Shown piece after piece: positions 8,035 through 18,054 of a DNA stretch of 36,320 nucleotides; position 1 is the stretch's first letter, and each line of letters begins with the position of its first letter. Source of the DNA: JABWAM01 sp964653025 (GTDB lineage Bacteria; Verrucomicrobiota; Verrucomicrobiia; JABWAM01); contig CAZZBZ010000035.1 of assembly GCA_964653025.1 (NCBI GenBank), positions 1 to 36,320 on the forward strand, written 5' to 3'. The notes beneath the pieces were generated by a model. That model worked only from the letters and a program-made list of their open reading frames with translations. It did no database searches and was not told where the DNA came from. Both the position numbers and the translations under genes were made by a program.

Positions 8035-11000
8035 ACCTGGAAGGGCAACATCTCGATCGTCACGCCGCCGTTCTCCCACTTGAGTTCGCCCTCCTTGTCC
8101 TCGAGGAGGTTGCATCGCGCGGCGCGGACGAAGGCCAGCGGACTGGTGAGACGGACCGGGCCACGACCTCCATGGGCCTCGTAAAGGCGCACGACCAGGT
8201 CGTCGGAATCCTCGGCCCGCTTCACCGTGTCCACCACCACCGAGGGGAGGTCCACCGCGAAGAAGGAGCGCTCCTGCGCGGGCGCGGTCGTCGGCACAAC
8301 CATCAGCGGCGCGTTAAAGGCCGCCGCCTCATGGACGACGCCGGCGGCGCGGAAGTCACCCGCGTGGGTCAGCAGCGCATAGCGGAATCGGTGCGCCCCC
8401 TGGTCGGCTTCGGGGTCGGGGTGGGTCGGTGCGCGGAGCAGGGAAAGCCGCATCACGTGGCCATGCACCGCGTGGCCGTACTTGCCGTCGTTCAGCAGCG
8501 CCACGCCGAAGCCGGGCTCGGAGAAGTCGGCCCAGCGGTGGGCGCAGACCTCGAAGCGCGCGAGATCCCAGGTCGTGTTGAAGTGGGTGGGGCGCTGGAG
8601 GTGGCCGAACTGGATCTCGTAGGTCGCATTCGCCGCGCGAACCTCGATGGGAAACTCGACCTTCAGGAACTCATGTCGCTCCCTCCAGTCCACCTCGCAG
8701 TCGAACTCCACCCGCCGCGAGACCGCGTCGAGCGACGCGACGACCGACATGCGACTCTTCGCGCCAACCGCGTACTCGAAGCGGATTGCCGCACGCAAAG
8801 GTCCCTTCTCGACGACCCGGCAATCGCGCGCGGGCCCGACAGGGCGCGGCTTCTCGAGGTGGTAGACATCCGCGTCCCACGCGTCGTAGGCGTATGGACG
8901 GTCGTCGAAGAGCACGAAGCGGTTCCCCTCGCCGCCCTTCGCGATCGCTTCGCGCCCAAGTTGCTTGTTGCGCAGGCTCACCAGCGCCCCCCCGCAGGTG
9001 AAGGTGGCGACGAGGAAGGCATTCTCAAGGATGAGTCGGTCCCCCTCCTCGCGAACCGTCGCCGCCTCGTGCCGCGGTTGCGGGGAGGTGGCCACCGCCC
9101 AGCCCATCGACGGGGCGCGCACGATCCCGAGCGGGCGCCCCTCGCGGCAGACCTGCGCCGGGGGGAAGCCCCCAGGCAGCTCGACCAGTTCCTCGCGTGC
9201 GTGGGAAAGCGTGTTTATCACCGCGAACGCGGCAGGGTGCCCGGTTGCGGGCGGCAACAGGGCCTGTGACGCGGCTTCGCGAACCTTCCCCGCGGTGGCA
9301 AAGACCTCGCGGAACTGCTCCTCCGAATCGGAATAGACCTCGCCAATCGAGCTGCCGGGGAGGATATCGTGAAACTGGTTGAGGAGGACGAGTTTCCACG
9401 CGCCGTCGAGCTCCTCCGCGGGGTATGGGGTCCTGGCCAGCGCGTTTGCGAGCGCGGCGAGCAACTCCGCATCGTGGAGGGCGACCTCCGCGCGGCGGTT
9501 GTTCCGCTTGATGCGCGCCTGGGAGGTGTAGGTCCCGCGGTGGAGTTCAAAGTAGAGTTCCCCGATCCACACGGTCGGGTCGCGCAGGTCAGCCTCGCAG
9601 CGTTGGAAGAACTCAGCCGGCGAGCGATGTTCGACACGCGGCAGGCCCTCGAGGTCCTTCACGCGGCGGAGCGCGGCGAGCATGCCACGGGTGGGACCGC
9701 CCCCGCCGTCGCCGTGTCCATAGAGGTAGCAGCTTTCGCGGGCGCGCTCGTGGTCCTTGAAGTTGCTCACGTTATAGAGGAGCTCCTTCACCGAGGCGTT
9801 CCCGTTGTAGGTGTCCGCGGGCGGGAAGTGGGTGAGCACGCGGCTGCCGTCGATCCCCTCCCAGAGGAAGGTGTGGCTGGCCGGCTTGTTGAACTGGTTC
9901 CAGGAGAGCTTCTGGGTGAGGAAGAAACGGATGCCCGACCCGCGCATGATCTGCGGGAGCGCGCCCGAGTATCCGAAGACGTCCGGGTTCCAAAACTCGC
10001 CACAGGTGATCCCGAACTCCTTGCGGAAGAAGCGCTGGCCGTGGAGGAACTGGCGGACGAGCGACTCGCCCGAGGGGACGTTGCAGTCGGGCTCGATCCA
10101 TGTCCCTCCCGCCGGCATGAAGCGCCCCTCGGCGACGCGCCGCTTGATCTGTTCCCAGAGCGCGGGATGCCCCTCCTTGATCCACGCGTACTGCTGCGCC
10201 TGTGAGCAGACGAAGCGGTAATCGGGATCCTCCTCCATCATCCGCATCGCCGTCGAGAAGGTGCGCACGCATTTGCGCCGCGTCTCAGCCAGGGGCCAGA
10301 GCCACGCGGTGTCGATGTGCGCGTGGCCCATTGCGGCGATATTGTGCTGCCCCGGCGCGTTGCGGGACCCGAGGAACTCCTTCGCGATCTCCCGTGCACG
10401 CGCCCACGAGGCGCGGTCGCCGGGCTCGAAGGCGTTGATCATCTCGTTGGCCACGCGCAGTGCCTGTCCGCCGCGCGGGGTATCCTCGGGCAGGTGGCGC
10501 GCCATGTCCGCGATCACCGTGAAATCCCAATAGACCTCCCAGAGATCCCGCTCGAAGCATCCAACCTCCGCCTGTGCGAGCAGTCCGACCTGGCTGTGCT
10601 CCGCCGGCTCGCCCTCCCAGCCGAAGAGCGTGTTGCAGGCGATCTCGACATAAAGCGTTCGTTTCTCCTCGCCCGCGGCGCCCATTACCAACGGGAACTC
10701 CCCGCGGAGCGGCCCCTTCACTCCCATCCAGGTTGGACCACAACTCCCGGTCAGTCCCTGGAGAGGTTTCCCATTCTCCCAGACGCACGCCTCGGTGCGC
10801 GTGTCCCAGAGAAGGTGGACCTCGCGCCCCTTCCACTCGCCCGGCACCTCGATCTCCACGCGAAACCAGTGCGTGGACCACTTCGGCCCGAAGTGTTCCC
10901 CGACCTTCGCGGGGCGGTATCTCCCCCGCATTGCCTCGTCGAAAGAGATCCTTCCCTTCGCGGAGAAGACCGCGAGATCCACGGGCTTGCGCTCGGGGTA

Positions 11001-11069
11001 AAAGGCACCGAAGAGGCGGCCCCCGAACTCCTCGAAACGCGCGAGGGTGATCTTGCGATGTTTGTGCAT
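8035..11069 (-). CDS. GH38 alpha-mannosidase (3' end in gap)
   Basis: A glycoside hydrolase family 38 enzyme of the Ams1-like cytosolic type, releasing terminal alpha-mannose. About 1011 residues are visible. An N-terminal beta-rich domain comes first. The catalytic domain starts at GHAHIDTAWLWP, with zinc ligands H251 and D253. The FWNPDVFGYS motif carries the nucleophile D363. Beta-sandwich domains complete the rest. No signal peptide is seen, so it is probably cytoplasmic. ATG 11069 is used although no clear Shine-Dalgarno sequence precedes it; the next domain begins directly. It is divergent from the cyclase gene across 177 bp. The last residues are lost in the gap, but Ams1-like enzymes are about 1000-1050 residues, so little is missing. 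Confidence 0.93.
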
Positions 11070-11246
11070 GAATGGACCCGGGAGTCTTGGCCGACATCCG
11101 CCCGCCGGCAATCCAAAACCCACGACAACGCGAGGAAGTCACCTCCGGGTGACGCAGAACCCAGGCTACCGCCATCTGGGCGAGAGACCGCCCGCGCACA
11201 ATACCGCTCGATGGTCCCCGGTGCGCCGGGGTATTCTTGGGTGACG

Positions 11247-12944
11247 ATGTTCGCGAATCCCCACCCGAGCCGTTCCCCGACGTCTCCCCGAGGCAGGAAC
11301 ATCCGTCTTCGGCTGGGTATGGGCATGGCCTTTGCCGGAATCGTCATGCTGACCGCCCTCCTCCTGGGAGGTTTCGCCTACCTGAGCATCCGTTCCGCGG
11401 TTCGCGAGGACATCCGCCAGCGGATCCTCAACGTCGCCACCCTCGCCGCCCAGCAGGTGGATCCCGCCCAGCACCGGCGCATCCTTTCCCGTGGCGATGA
11501 AGGCGGGGCCGAGTACCGGGAAATCAAGCGGCGCCTGCGGGCCATCCGCGACGGGGTGGGGGACGTGCGCTTTGTCTACACCCTGCGAAAGTTTTCGGAC
11601 GGCCGTATCCGTTTCGTGATGGATGCCGAGGAATCCGGGGCGGACCTGAGCCATGTCGGCGATATTTACGAATCCGCCTCGGCGGCCCTCTCCCTCTCTT
11701 TCGAGCCTCCCTATCTCGCCAGGGTTGCCAAAGACTTCGACCGCGACTCGTGGGGCGTCTGGCTTTCGGGATACGCCCCCATTCTCAATCCCGACGGATC
11801 GCTCGAGGCGGTGGTGGGCGTGGACATCTCCGCCGCCAAAGTCCTCGCCTATGAGAAGTCCCATTTCACAGTCATCGCCGTGGTCACCGTCCTGGTCGGG
11901 GTGTTCTCCATCGGCGTGGCCCTGCTGGTTTCCAAATCGATCACCGAGCCCCTCCTCCGGCTGGAAAGGGACATGGCCCGGATCCAGAACTTCGACCTGC
12001 GCGGCCAGAGCGACTTCCCCTCCCGCATCCTCGAGGTCGTTGCCATGCGCGACACCGTGAACAATGTGCGCGATGGCCTGCGCTCTTTCCGTCGCTACGT
12101 CCCCGCGGATCTGGTTTCCGAGTTAATCCGCCTGAAGAAGAAGGCGGTCCTCGACGTGGAGAAGCGGCCGGTCACCGTGTTCTTTTCCGACATCGCCCGC
12201 TTCACCTCCCTTTGCGAGGGGATGGAGCCCCATCGCCTCATGGAGAACCTGGGCGAGTACCTCAAGGGCATGACCGAGATCATCCATTCGGGACAGGGGA
12301 CCGTCGACAAGTACATCGGGGATGGGATCATGGCCTTCTGGGGCGCGCCAAAACCCATCGAAAACCATGCCGTACTGGCTTGTCGGGCCGCCCTGCGCTG
12401 CCAGGCCTTCCTCGATGGCATGGTGCCCACCTGGCATGCCCGGGGCATTCCCCCGCTCCTCACCCGGATCGGGATCAACACCGGCGAGGTGCTGGTCGGG
12501 AATGTCGGTTATGAGGAGCGCCTCAACTACACCGTGATGGGGGACCCCGTCAATGTCGCCAGCCGTATCGAGGCGCTGAACAAGCTCTACCGCACGCGCA
12601 CCCTGATCAGCGGATCCACCTGGGAGGCCGTGTGTATGGAAATGGAGGCCCGCCTCCTCGGGAGGGTGGCCGTCAAGGGCCGGGATACGACCGTGGCGGT
12701 GTACGAGTTGGTCGGCGAAAAGGGTGTCCTCCCGCGGGAGCCGGCGGAGTTCTGTCGGAGATTTTCGGAGGCGATGGCCCTTTTCTTCGAGCGTCGCTGG
12801 GCGGAGGCCGCGCGCCTCTTCGAGGAAATCCAACGGGGGGCTGCCGACGACGAGCCGTGCCGCATGCGGATCGAGGAGTGCCGTTGCCTCCTCGAAAATC
12901 CCCCGCCCTCGGACTGGAGCGGGGTCACCGTGATGAAGGGGTGA
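11247..12944 (+). CDS. Membrane class III adenylate/guanylate cyclase
   Basis: A 565-residue cyclase that makes a cyclic nucleotide, probably cAMP, in response to an extracytoplasmic signal. A transmembrane helix at about 25-48, a periplasmic PDC/Cache-like sensor (about 50-200), a second helix (205-228) and a HAMP linker (229-280) precede the class III catalytic domain (300-470). Visible catalytic residues are metal-binding D315 (FFSDIARF) and D359, the adenine-contacting K355 (DKYIGDG), and the transition-state N436 and R440 (GDPVNVASR). The second base-selecting position is Thr (T429), a common bacterial K/T variant. About 100 C-terminal residues look like a helical TPR-like tail. The start at ATG 11247 is provisional; ATG 11211 is also in frame. 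Confidence 0.9.
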   Translation: MFANPHPSRSPTSPRGRNIRLRLGMGMAFAGIVMLTALLLGGFAYLSIRSAVREDIRQRILNVATLAAQQVDPAQHRRILSRGDEGGAEYREIKRRLRAIRDGVGDVRFVYTLRKFSDGRIRFVMDAEESGADLSHVGDIYESASAALSLSFEPPYLARVAKDFDRDSWGVWLSGYAPILNPDGSLEAVVGVDISAAKVLAYEKSHFTVIAVVTVLVGVFSIGVALLVSKSITEPLLRLERDMARIQNFDLRGQSDFPSRILEVVAMRDTVNNVRDGLRSFRRYVPADLVSELIRLKKKAVLDVEKRPVTVFFSDIARFTSLCEGMEPHRLMENLGEYLKGMTEIIHSGQGTVDKYIGDGIMAFWGAPKPIENHAVLACRAALRCQAFLDGMVPTWHARGIPPLLTRIGINTGEVLVGNVGYEERLNYTVMGDPVNVASRIEALNKLYRTRTLISGSTWEAVCMEMEARLLGRVAVKGRDTTVAVYELVGEKGVLPREPAEFCRRFSEAMALFFERRWAEAARLFEEIQRGAADDEPCRMRIEECRCLLENPPPSDWSGVTVMKG

Positions 12945-12949
12945 TCCCT

Positions 12950-12986
12950 TTGGTCGCGCCCAAAGGAGGGGGCGACCAATGTTTTA
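12950..12986 (+). terminator. Intrinsic terminator of the cyclase gene
   Basis: TTGGTCGCGCCC (12950-12961) pairs with GGGGGCGACCAA (12968-12979) with one mismatch and a 6-nt loop, followed by TGTTTTA. It begins 5 nt after the cyclase stop codon. Confidence 0.75.
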
Positions 12987-13023
12987 GTCGCATGCCCCTC
13001 GCTCGCGGGGACTCGCATACGCA

Positions 13024-13052
13024 TTGACGAGACGGGCGCACGTATGAAGAAT
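13024..13052 (+). promoter_or_regulatory. Predicted promoter of the Gfo/Idh/MocA gene
   Basis: TTGACG at 13024-13029 and AAGAAT at 13047-13052 have a 17-nt spacer. The ATG at 13061 follows 8 nt after the -10 box, so the mRNA would be leaderless. Confidence 0.45.
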
Positions 13053-13060
13053 CCCGTCCC

Positions 13061-14098
13061 ATGAGCAAATCTTTCAAACGAGCCGGCGACATCAAGGTTG
13101 GCGTGATCGGATACGGCGGGGCCTTCAACATGGGCCGCGCCCACCTCAAGGAGATGCAGGGTGCCGGGATGACCCCGATCGCGGTGGCCGAGATTGACCC
13201 CTCCCGCCTGAAAGTGGCCACCACCGATTTTCCCGGGATCGAGACCTACTCGACGGTGGCGGCAATGCTCAAGAAGTCGGCGGTCAACCTCGTGGTGATC
13301 ATCACCCCGCACAACACCCACGCGAAGCTCGCCCTCCAGTGCCTCCGCGCGGGGCGGCACGTCGTCTGCGAGAAGCCGCTGGCGATCACCACCGCCGAGT
13401 GCGACGCGATGATCGTCGAGGCCCGGAAAAGGAAACTCGTCCTCTCCACCTACCACAACCGCCACTGGGAGGGCGCGATCATGCTCGGCCGAAAGCTCAT
13501 CCGCCAGGGCGTCATCGGCGACGTTTTTCGCGTCGAGGCCCACATGGGGAGTTGGGGCAAGCCCAGAGACTGGTGGCGCACGAGCCGTTCCATCTCCGGC
13601 GGCGCGCTCTACGACTGGGGCGTCCACCTCCTCGAGTACTCCCTCCAGGTGATCGATTCCGAGATCGACGAGGTCGCCGGCTTCGCCAAGCGGGGGTTCT
13701 GGGGACCGCAGACCCGATGGAAGAAGGACGCCATCGAGGACGAAGGCTTTGCCGTGATCCGCTTCAAAAATGGCGCATGGCTCACCCTTTGCATCACCGC
13801 GCTGGACGCGAACCCCAAACTCGGGCGGGTCGAGTTCACGGGCACCAAGGGCACCTTCCTCATGGTCAACGACACCGATTACGAGGTGACCACCCGGGAT
13901 GGCGCCCGTATCGTCGTGACCAAAGGTAAGTCCAATCCCTCCGAGTGGTGGCGATTCTACAAGAACGTCGCCCGCCACCTCGTGAAGGGCGAGAAGCTCG
14001 TGATCACCCCCGAGTGGTCGCGACGCCCGATCCACATCCTCGACCTGGCCAGTCGCAGCGCCCGCCTCGGTCGCGCCCTGAAGTCACGGTACCCGTAG
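13061..14098 (+). CDS. Gfo/Idh/MocA family NAD(P)-dependent oxidoreductase
   Basis: This 345-residue sugar- or cyclitol-type dehydrogenase has an N-terminal Rossmann fold (GVIGYGGAF, about 14-22), the family EKP motif at 104-106, and the substrate-domain motif SGGALYDWGVH with D185 and H189. The substrate cannot be read from sequence. No TAT signal is present, so it is probably cytoplasmic. Its own terminator-separated promoter suggests a single-gene unit. It is convergent with the HtrA-type protease gene. Confidence 0.92.
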   Translation: MSKSFKRAGDIKVGVIGYGGAFNMGRAHLKEMQGAGMTPIAVAEIDPSRLKVATTDFPGIETYSTVAAMLKKSAVNLVVIITPHNTHAKLALQCLRAGRHVVCEKPLAITTAECDAMIVEARKRKLVLSTYHNRHWEGAIMLGRKLIRQGVIGDVFRVEAHMGSWGKPRDWWRTSRSISGGALYDWGVHLLEYSLQVIDSEIDEVAGFAKRGFWGPQTRWKKDAIEDEGFAVIRFKNGAWLTLCITALDANPKLGRVEFTGTKGTFLMVNDTDYEVTTRDGARIVVTKGKSNPSEWWRFYKNVARHLVKGEKLVITPEWSRRPIHILDLASRSARLGRALKSRYP

Positions 14099-14118
14099 CC
14101 GGCGGTTGACCTGCCGGC
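14098..14118. terminator. Short hairpin between convergent genes
   Basis: Nucleotides 14098-14105 can pair with 14111-14118 (core GCCGGC on both arms) around a TTGAC loop, right at the oxidoreductase stop codon. There is no T-run, so termination is only a weak inference. Confidence 0.35.
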
Positions 14119-14139
14119 GCCCATCACCACACTTCTCCC

Positions 14140-15654
14140 CTATTTCGCGGGCTCGGGCTCGTCGGACTGGCCCTCGGAGGCCGTGCGAATCACGACAAAT
14201 CCACGGGTTCCATCGCGAGAGACCTGGAGGAGCGCGCCTCGCTTCGGCTCGGCCTTCTTCATCGCTTCGCGGAAGAGAAGCGGGCTGGTGACCCTCCTGC
14301 CGTCCACCTCGGTGATCACCATGCCGGGCACGAGCCCGGCGCGCGCGGCAGCAGAGTCATCGGTCACCTCCATGATGAGCAGCCCGCTCTTCTCGGTGAG
14401 CGAGTACTGTTCGGCAACTTCCTTGGTCACCGGCTGGAGAATCATCCCGTAGGTGAGCGAGCCGCCGGGCGTCGGCATCTGGCGAGACGCCTGCGACGGC
14501 GTCGCGGGCTGGAGCCCTGTCTTCACGTCCACGGCGGTCGGTTTGCCCTCTCGGATCACGGTAAGGCGAACGACCTGCCCGACCTGGCGGTCGAGCACAT
14601 GCTTTTGCAGGTCGCGAGCCGTGGCCACGGGCAACCCGTCAATGGCGGTGACCACGTCTCCCGGCTTGAGCCCGGAGCTGTAGGCGGGGCCATCGTGCCG
14701 GATGGCCATGATGACGGCGCCCTTCTCGACTCCCTTGACGAAGGGCTTCATCTCGGTGGCCTCCGAAAGGGTCTTGATGTCCACCCCGATCCATGGGCGC
14801 TCGACGCGACCCTTGGTGATGAGGAGGTTGCCGATCTTCTGCGCGAGTTTGATGGGAATCGCGAAGCCGACGTTCGCGTTGTAGTAGCTGAAACCGGGGC
14901 CGGTGCGCGTGCGGATGAGGGTGTTGATGCCGATCACGCGGCCCTCGATATCGAGGAGCGGCCCACCGCTGTTACCCGGATTGATCGTCGCCTGGGTCTG
15001 CAGGTACTCCTCGTAGACGGCGGCACCGAGGCGGTCGCGCACCTTTCCGCTGAGCACGCCGACGGTCACGCTGTAGTCGAGGTTGAAGGGGGCGCCGATG
15101 GCAATGGTCCACTCGCCCGGGCGGATGGCGTCCGAGTCCCCGATCTCGATGATGGGTAGGTCCTTGGCGTTGATCTTGATGACCGCCACGTCCGTCTTCT
15201 CGTCGGGGATGCCGACGACCTGCGCGTCGAAGGTGCGCCCGTCCTTGAGGCGGACCTTGATTTTCTCGGCGCCCTGGATCACGTGGCTGTTCGTATAGAT
15301 GTAGCCGTCCGCGCGCACGATGAAACCGGAGCCCTGCGACTCGCCGGGTTCGCGCGGCACGGGAATGCGACGGGGGCTGCGCGGGGAGAACTCGAAGGGC
15401 CCCTCGGGCTGCTCGTCCGGCGACCATGGCGCGCCTTCCGTATCCATCCCCTTGCGAGTGACGGTGACGATGACGACGGCGGGGCTGACCTTCTCGGCAA
15501 CCGCCGCGAAGGCATTGCCGAGGAGGCGGGCGATCTCGTTGGGAGCAAGGGGAGCGACCTCGCGCGGGGCGGCGGGGGTGTGGGTCGGCACGGCGAGCGC
15601 GTTGGCGAGGAACGTCGCAAACGCGAGCGACGGGAGGAGGAGCCTGGGGGTCAT
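14140..15654 (-). CDS. HtrA/DegP-type periplasmic serine protease
   Basis: A 504-residue Do-type protease for envelope protein quality control. It has a signal peptide (hydrophobic LLLPSLAFATFLANALA near residues 5-21) and a trypsin-like domain with the triad H124 (YTNSHVI), D155 (KTDVAVI) and S229 (NPGNSGGP). Two PDZ domains follow (about 275-365 and 385-490), each with a hydrophobic pocket loop and an AGL/SGLxPG motif. Two PDZ domains fit DegP or DegQ rather than DegS. The start ATG 15654 is preferred; an in-frame TTG lies 6 nt upstream. It lies downstream of sucCD on the same strand but behind a terminator, so it is probably transcribed separately. Confidence 0.93.
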   Translation of the reverse strand: MTPRLLLPSLAFATFLANALAVPTHTPAAPREVAPLAPNEIARLLGNAFAAVAEKVSPAVVIVTVTRKGMDTEGAPWSPDEQPEGPFEFSPRSPRRIPVPREPGESQGSGFIVRADGYIYTNSHVIQGAEKIKVRLKDGRTFDAQVVGIPDEKTDVAVIKINAKDLPIIEIGDSDAIRPGEWTIAIGAPFNLDYSVTVGVLSGKVRDRLGAAVYEEYLQTQATINPGNSGGPLLDIEGRVIGINTLIRTRTGPGFSYYNANVGFAIPIKLAQKIGNLLITKGRVERPWIGVDIKTLSEATEMKPFVKGVEKGAVIMAIRHDGPAYSSGLKPGDVVTAIDGLPVATARDLQKHVLDRQVGQVVRLTVIREGKPTAVDVKTGLQPATPSQASRQMPTPGGSLTYGMILQPVTKEVAEQYSLTEKSGLLIMEVTDDSAAARAGLVPGMVITEVDGRRVTSPLLFREAMKKAEPKRGALLQVSRDGTRGFVVIRTASEGQSDEPEPAK

Positions 15655-15712
15655 GTTCAAGGGGGGGATTCCGTCGGGGGATGGGGAGTCGTGTGCAGGG
15701 TGCGTGTGCTGA

Positions 15713-15750
15713 GGGAAACAAATCCCGCGCCAAGTTCCTGGCGCGGGATT
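15713..15750 (-). terminator. Intrinsic terminator after sucD
   Basis: On the minus strand, 12-bp arms with no mismatch (plus-strand 15721-15732 and 15739-15750) close a 6-nt loop and are followed by TGTTTCCC. The sucD stop codon lies inside the first arm. It should end the sucCD transcript before the protease gene. Confidence 0.8.
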
Positions 15751-16642
15751 ATTTCAGGAGCGCGGCGAGGGTGTGTCCCATCTCCGAGGGATTGGGGGCG
15801 ATGGCCGCGCCGGCCTCCTTGAGGGCGGCGATCTTGGCGGGCGCGGTTCCCTTCCCACCGGTGATGATCGCTCCCGCATGGCCCATGCGCCGGCCGGGGG
15901 GGGCGGTGACTCCGGCGATGAAGGCGGCGACGGGCTTCTTGCCGTGGGCCTTCAGCCACGCGGCGGCATCCTCCTCCCCCGTGCCGCCGATCTCGCCGAT
16001 CATCAGGATCGCGTCGGTGTTCGGGTCGTCGTGGAGGAGCTTCACCACATCGAGATGGCTCAGGCCGGCGACGGGGTCGCCCCCGATGCCGATGCAGGTG
16101 GACTGGCCGATGCCGAGGGAAGTGAGCTGCCAGACCGCCTCGTAGGTGAGCGTGCCCGAGCGGGAGACGACGCCGACCCTGCCGGGGCGGTGGATATAGC
16201 CGGGCATGATCCCGATCTTGCAGCCGCCGGTGGAGTTTGGCCCCGTGCCGGGGGTGATCAGGCCGGGGCAGTTCGGCCCAAGCAGGCGGGTCCGCTTGCC
16301 CGCCATGGCGCGGCGCACGCGAACCATGTCGTTGATCGGGATTCCCTCGGTGATGCAGACCACGAGATCGAGGCCGGCATCCACCGACTCGAGGATGGCA
16401 TCCGCGGCGAAGGCGGGGGGAACGTAAATCACGGAGACGGTGGCTTTTGTGGCGGCAGCGGCTTCCGAGACCGTGTCAAAGATGGGGATCTGCCCCTCGA
16501 ACTTCTCGCCCCCCTTCCCGGGGGTGACTCCCGCGACGATTTTTGTGCCGTATTCAAGGCCCTGTTTCGTGTGGAAGGCGCCGGTTTTTCCGGTCATGCC
16601 CTGCACCATCACCCGCGTAGAAGCGTCAACTAGAATGCTCAT
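15749..16642 (-). CDS. sucD: Succinyl-CoA synthetase alpha subunit
   Basis: SucD carries the CoA-binding domain and the phosphohistidine of succinyl-CoA synthetase, which converts succinyl-CoA, ADP or GDP and phosphate to succinate, CoA and a nucleoside triphosphate in the TCA cycle. The 297 residues are full length. The N-terminal CoA-binding Rossmann fold has QGMTGKTG and VTPGKGG. Also visible are LLGPNCPG, IGIGGDP and the active-site GHAGAI with phosphorylated H255. It starts 8 nt after the sucC stop, with AAAGG upstream. Confidence 0.97.
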   Translation of the reverse strand: MSILVDASTRVMVQGMTGKTGAFHTKQGLEYGTKIVAGVTPGKGGEKFEGQIPIFDTVSEAAAATKATVSVIYVPPAFAADAILESVDAGLDLVVCITEGIPINDMVRVRRAMAGKRTRLLGPNCPGLITPGTGPNSTGGCKIGIMPGYIHRPGRVGVVSRSGTLTYEAVWQLTSLGIGQSTCIGIGGDPVAGLSHLDVVKLLHDDPNTDAILMIGEIGGTGEEDAAAWLKAHGKKPVAAFIAGVTAPPGRRMGHAGAIITGGKGTAPAKIAALKEAGAAIAPNPSEMGHTLAALLK

Positions 16643-16650
16643 TTTTGCCT

Positions 16651-17853
16651 TTATTTGACGGCGGCCACGACTTTTTTTGCGGCGTCCGCGAGGGAATCTG
16701 CCGCGATCACGGCGAGCCCGCTTTCGCGGAGCATCTTTCGCCCGAGGTCCACGTTCGTGCCCTCAAGGCGGATGACAAGGGGGAGATGCAGGTCGGTTTC
16801 CTTGACGGCGGCAAGGATCCCCTCAGCGATCACGTCGCACTTCATGATTCCTCCGAAGATGTTCACAAGGATTCCCTTTACATAGGGATCGGCGAGGATG
16901 ATGCGGAAGGCGGCGGCGACCTGGTCGCGGCTCGCCCCGCCGCCGACATCGAGGAAGTTCGCGGGGGAACCGCCCGAGTGCTTGATGATGTCCATGGTCG
17001 CCATGGCGAGGCCCGCCCCGTTGACCATGCACGCGATGTTCCCATCGAGCTTGATATAGTTGAGGTGGTACTTCGAGGCCTCCACCTCGAGCGGCGCCTC
17101 CTCGTCGAGGTCGCGCATCGCGAGGAGGTCGGGGTGGCGGAAGAGCGCGTTGTCGTCGAGGTTGATCTTGGCGTCGAGGGCAAGGACGGAGAGCTTGCCG
17201 CCGGCCCCCTCGGCAACAACGAGTGGGTTGACCTCCACAAGGGTGGCGTCGCACTCCCAGAAGACGCGATAGAGACCGAGCATCGTATTGACGGCCGGGT
17301 TGACGAGCTCGCCCAAGAGGCCGAGTTTCGAGGCGAGCCAGCGGGCCTGGAAGGCCTGCATCCCAAGGAGGGGATCGATGTCCACGCGGACGATCTTCTC
17401 CGGTGTGCTGGCGGCCACCTCCTCGATGTCCATGCCGCCGGCCGTGGAGCCCATCATCACGGGGCGGCCCGTCCCGCGGTCGAGGAGCACGGCAAGATAG
17501 AGCTCGCGGACGATCTTTGAACCGAGCTCGACGAGGACGCGACGGACGACCCGCCCTTCGAGTCCCGTCTGCTTGGTCACGAGGCGGTGACCGAGCATCT
17601 GGGAAGCGGCGTAGCGGGCATCGGCGGGGGCTTTGCAGACCTGGACACCCCCCTTGTAGCCGCCCTCAAACACGCCCTTGCCGCGCCCGCCGGCATGAAT
17701 CTGGGACTTCACCACCACGACAGGGGCGCCCGAGGAAAACATCTTCCCGGCGGCGGCGATGGCCTCCTCCAGCGTGGCCGCGCTGGTTCCTTGGGGAACG
17801 GGGACACCGAATCTTCGGAGGAGGTCCTTGGCCTGGTATTCGTGAAGGTTCAT
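16651..17853 (-). CDS. sucC: Succinyl-CoA synthetase beta subunit
   Basis: SucC is the ATP-grasp subunit that binds nucleotide and ligates CoA together with SucD. The 400-residue protein has the N-terminal HEYQAKDLLRRFGVP, the nucleotide-binding KSQIHAGGRGKG, the GNIACMVNGAGLAMATMD segment, NFLDVGGGA and KGILVNIFGGIMKCD, all standard. It is the first gene of the sucCD operon. No clear Shine-Dalgarno sequence precedes the ATG at 17853. Confidence 0.97.
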   Translation of the reverse strand: MNLHEYQAKDLLRRFGVPVPQGTSAATLEEAIAAAGKMFSSGAPVVVVKSQIHAGGRGKGVFEGGYKGGVQVCKAPADARYAASQMLGHRLVTKQTGLEGRVVRRVLVELGSKIVRELYLAVLLDRGTGRPVMMGSTAGGMDIEEVAASTPEKIVRVDIDPLLGMQAFQARWLASKLGLLGELVNPAVNTMLGLYRVFWECDATLVEVNPLVVAEGAGGKLSVLALDAKINLDDNALFRHPDLLAMRDLDEEAPLEVEASKYHLNYIKLDGNIACMVNGAGLAMATMDIIKHSGGSPANFLDVGGGASRDQVAAAFRIILADPYVKGILVNIFGGIMKCDVIAEGILAAVKETDLHLPLVIRLEGTNVDLGRKMLRESGLAVIAADSLADAAKKVVAAVK

Positions 17854-17961
17854 GCGGAAGTGTCTGGGAGTTGGAAGCGGGAACTGGAGAAAATCACACC
17901 CGCGCGGTCTGTCTTCACGGAGAAACGAGGGGCGGACATAAGGAGAATAGGTCGAACGTGG

Positions 17962-17990
17962 ATTCTCAAATCCCCGCCGTGCCGGGTCAA
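17962..17990 (-). promoter_or_regulatory. Candidate promoter of sucCD
   Basis: On the minus strand TTGACC (plus 17985-17990) and GAGAAT (plus 17962-17967) are 17 nt apart. This would leave a leader of about 100 nt before sucC. The -10 box is weak. Confidence 0.35.
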
Positions 17991-18054
17991 CTGCAAAGGC
18001 TACCCAAGAGCACCGGACGGGGTGTGCGACAAATTTTTCGGTGATCCCGCCGCA

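Noticed and set aside
7179..11123. A 1314-residue mannosidase-esterase fusion
   Set aside because: The frame crosses the 100-N gap at 7935-8034. The join is an artefact; these are two families with their own expected ends.
10317..11246. Extension of the cyclase frame about 300 codons upstream
   Set aside because: This part lies antisense over the mannosidase gene. The membrane-anchored cyclase starts naturally near 11247.
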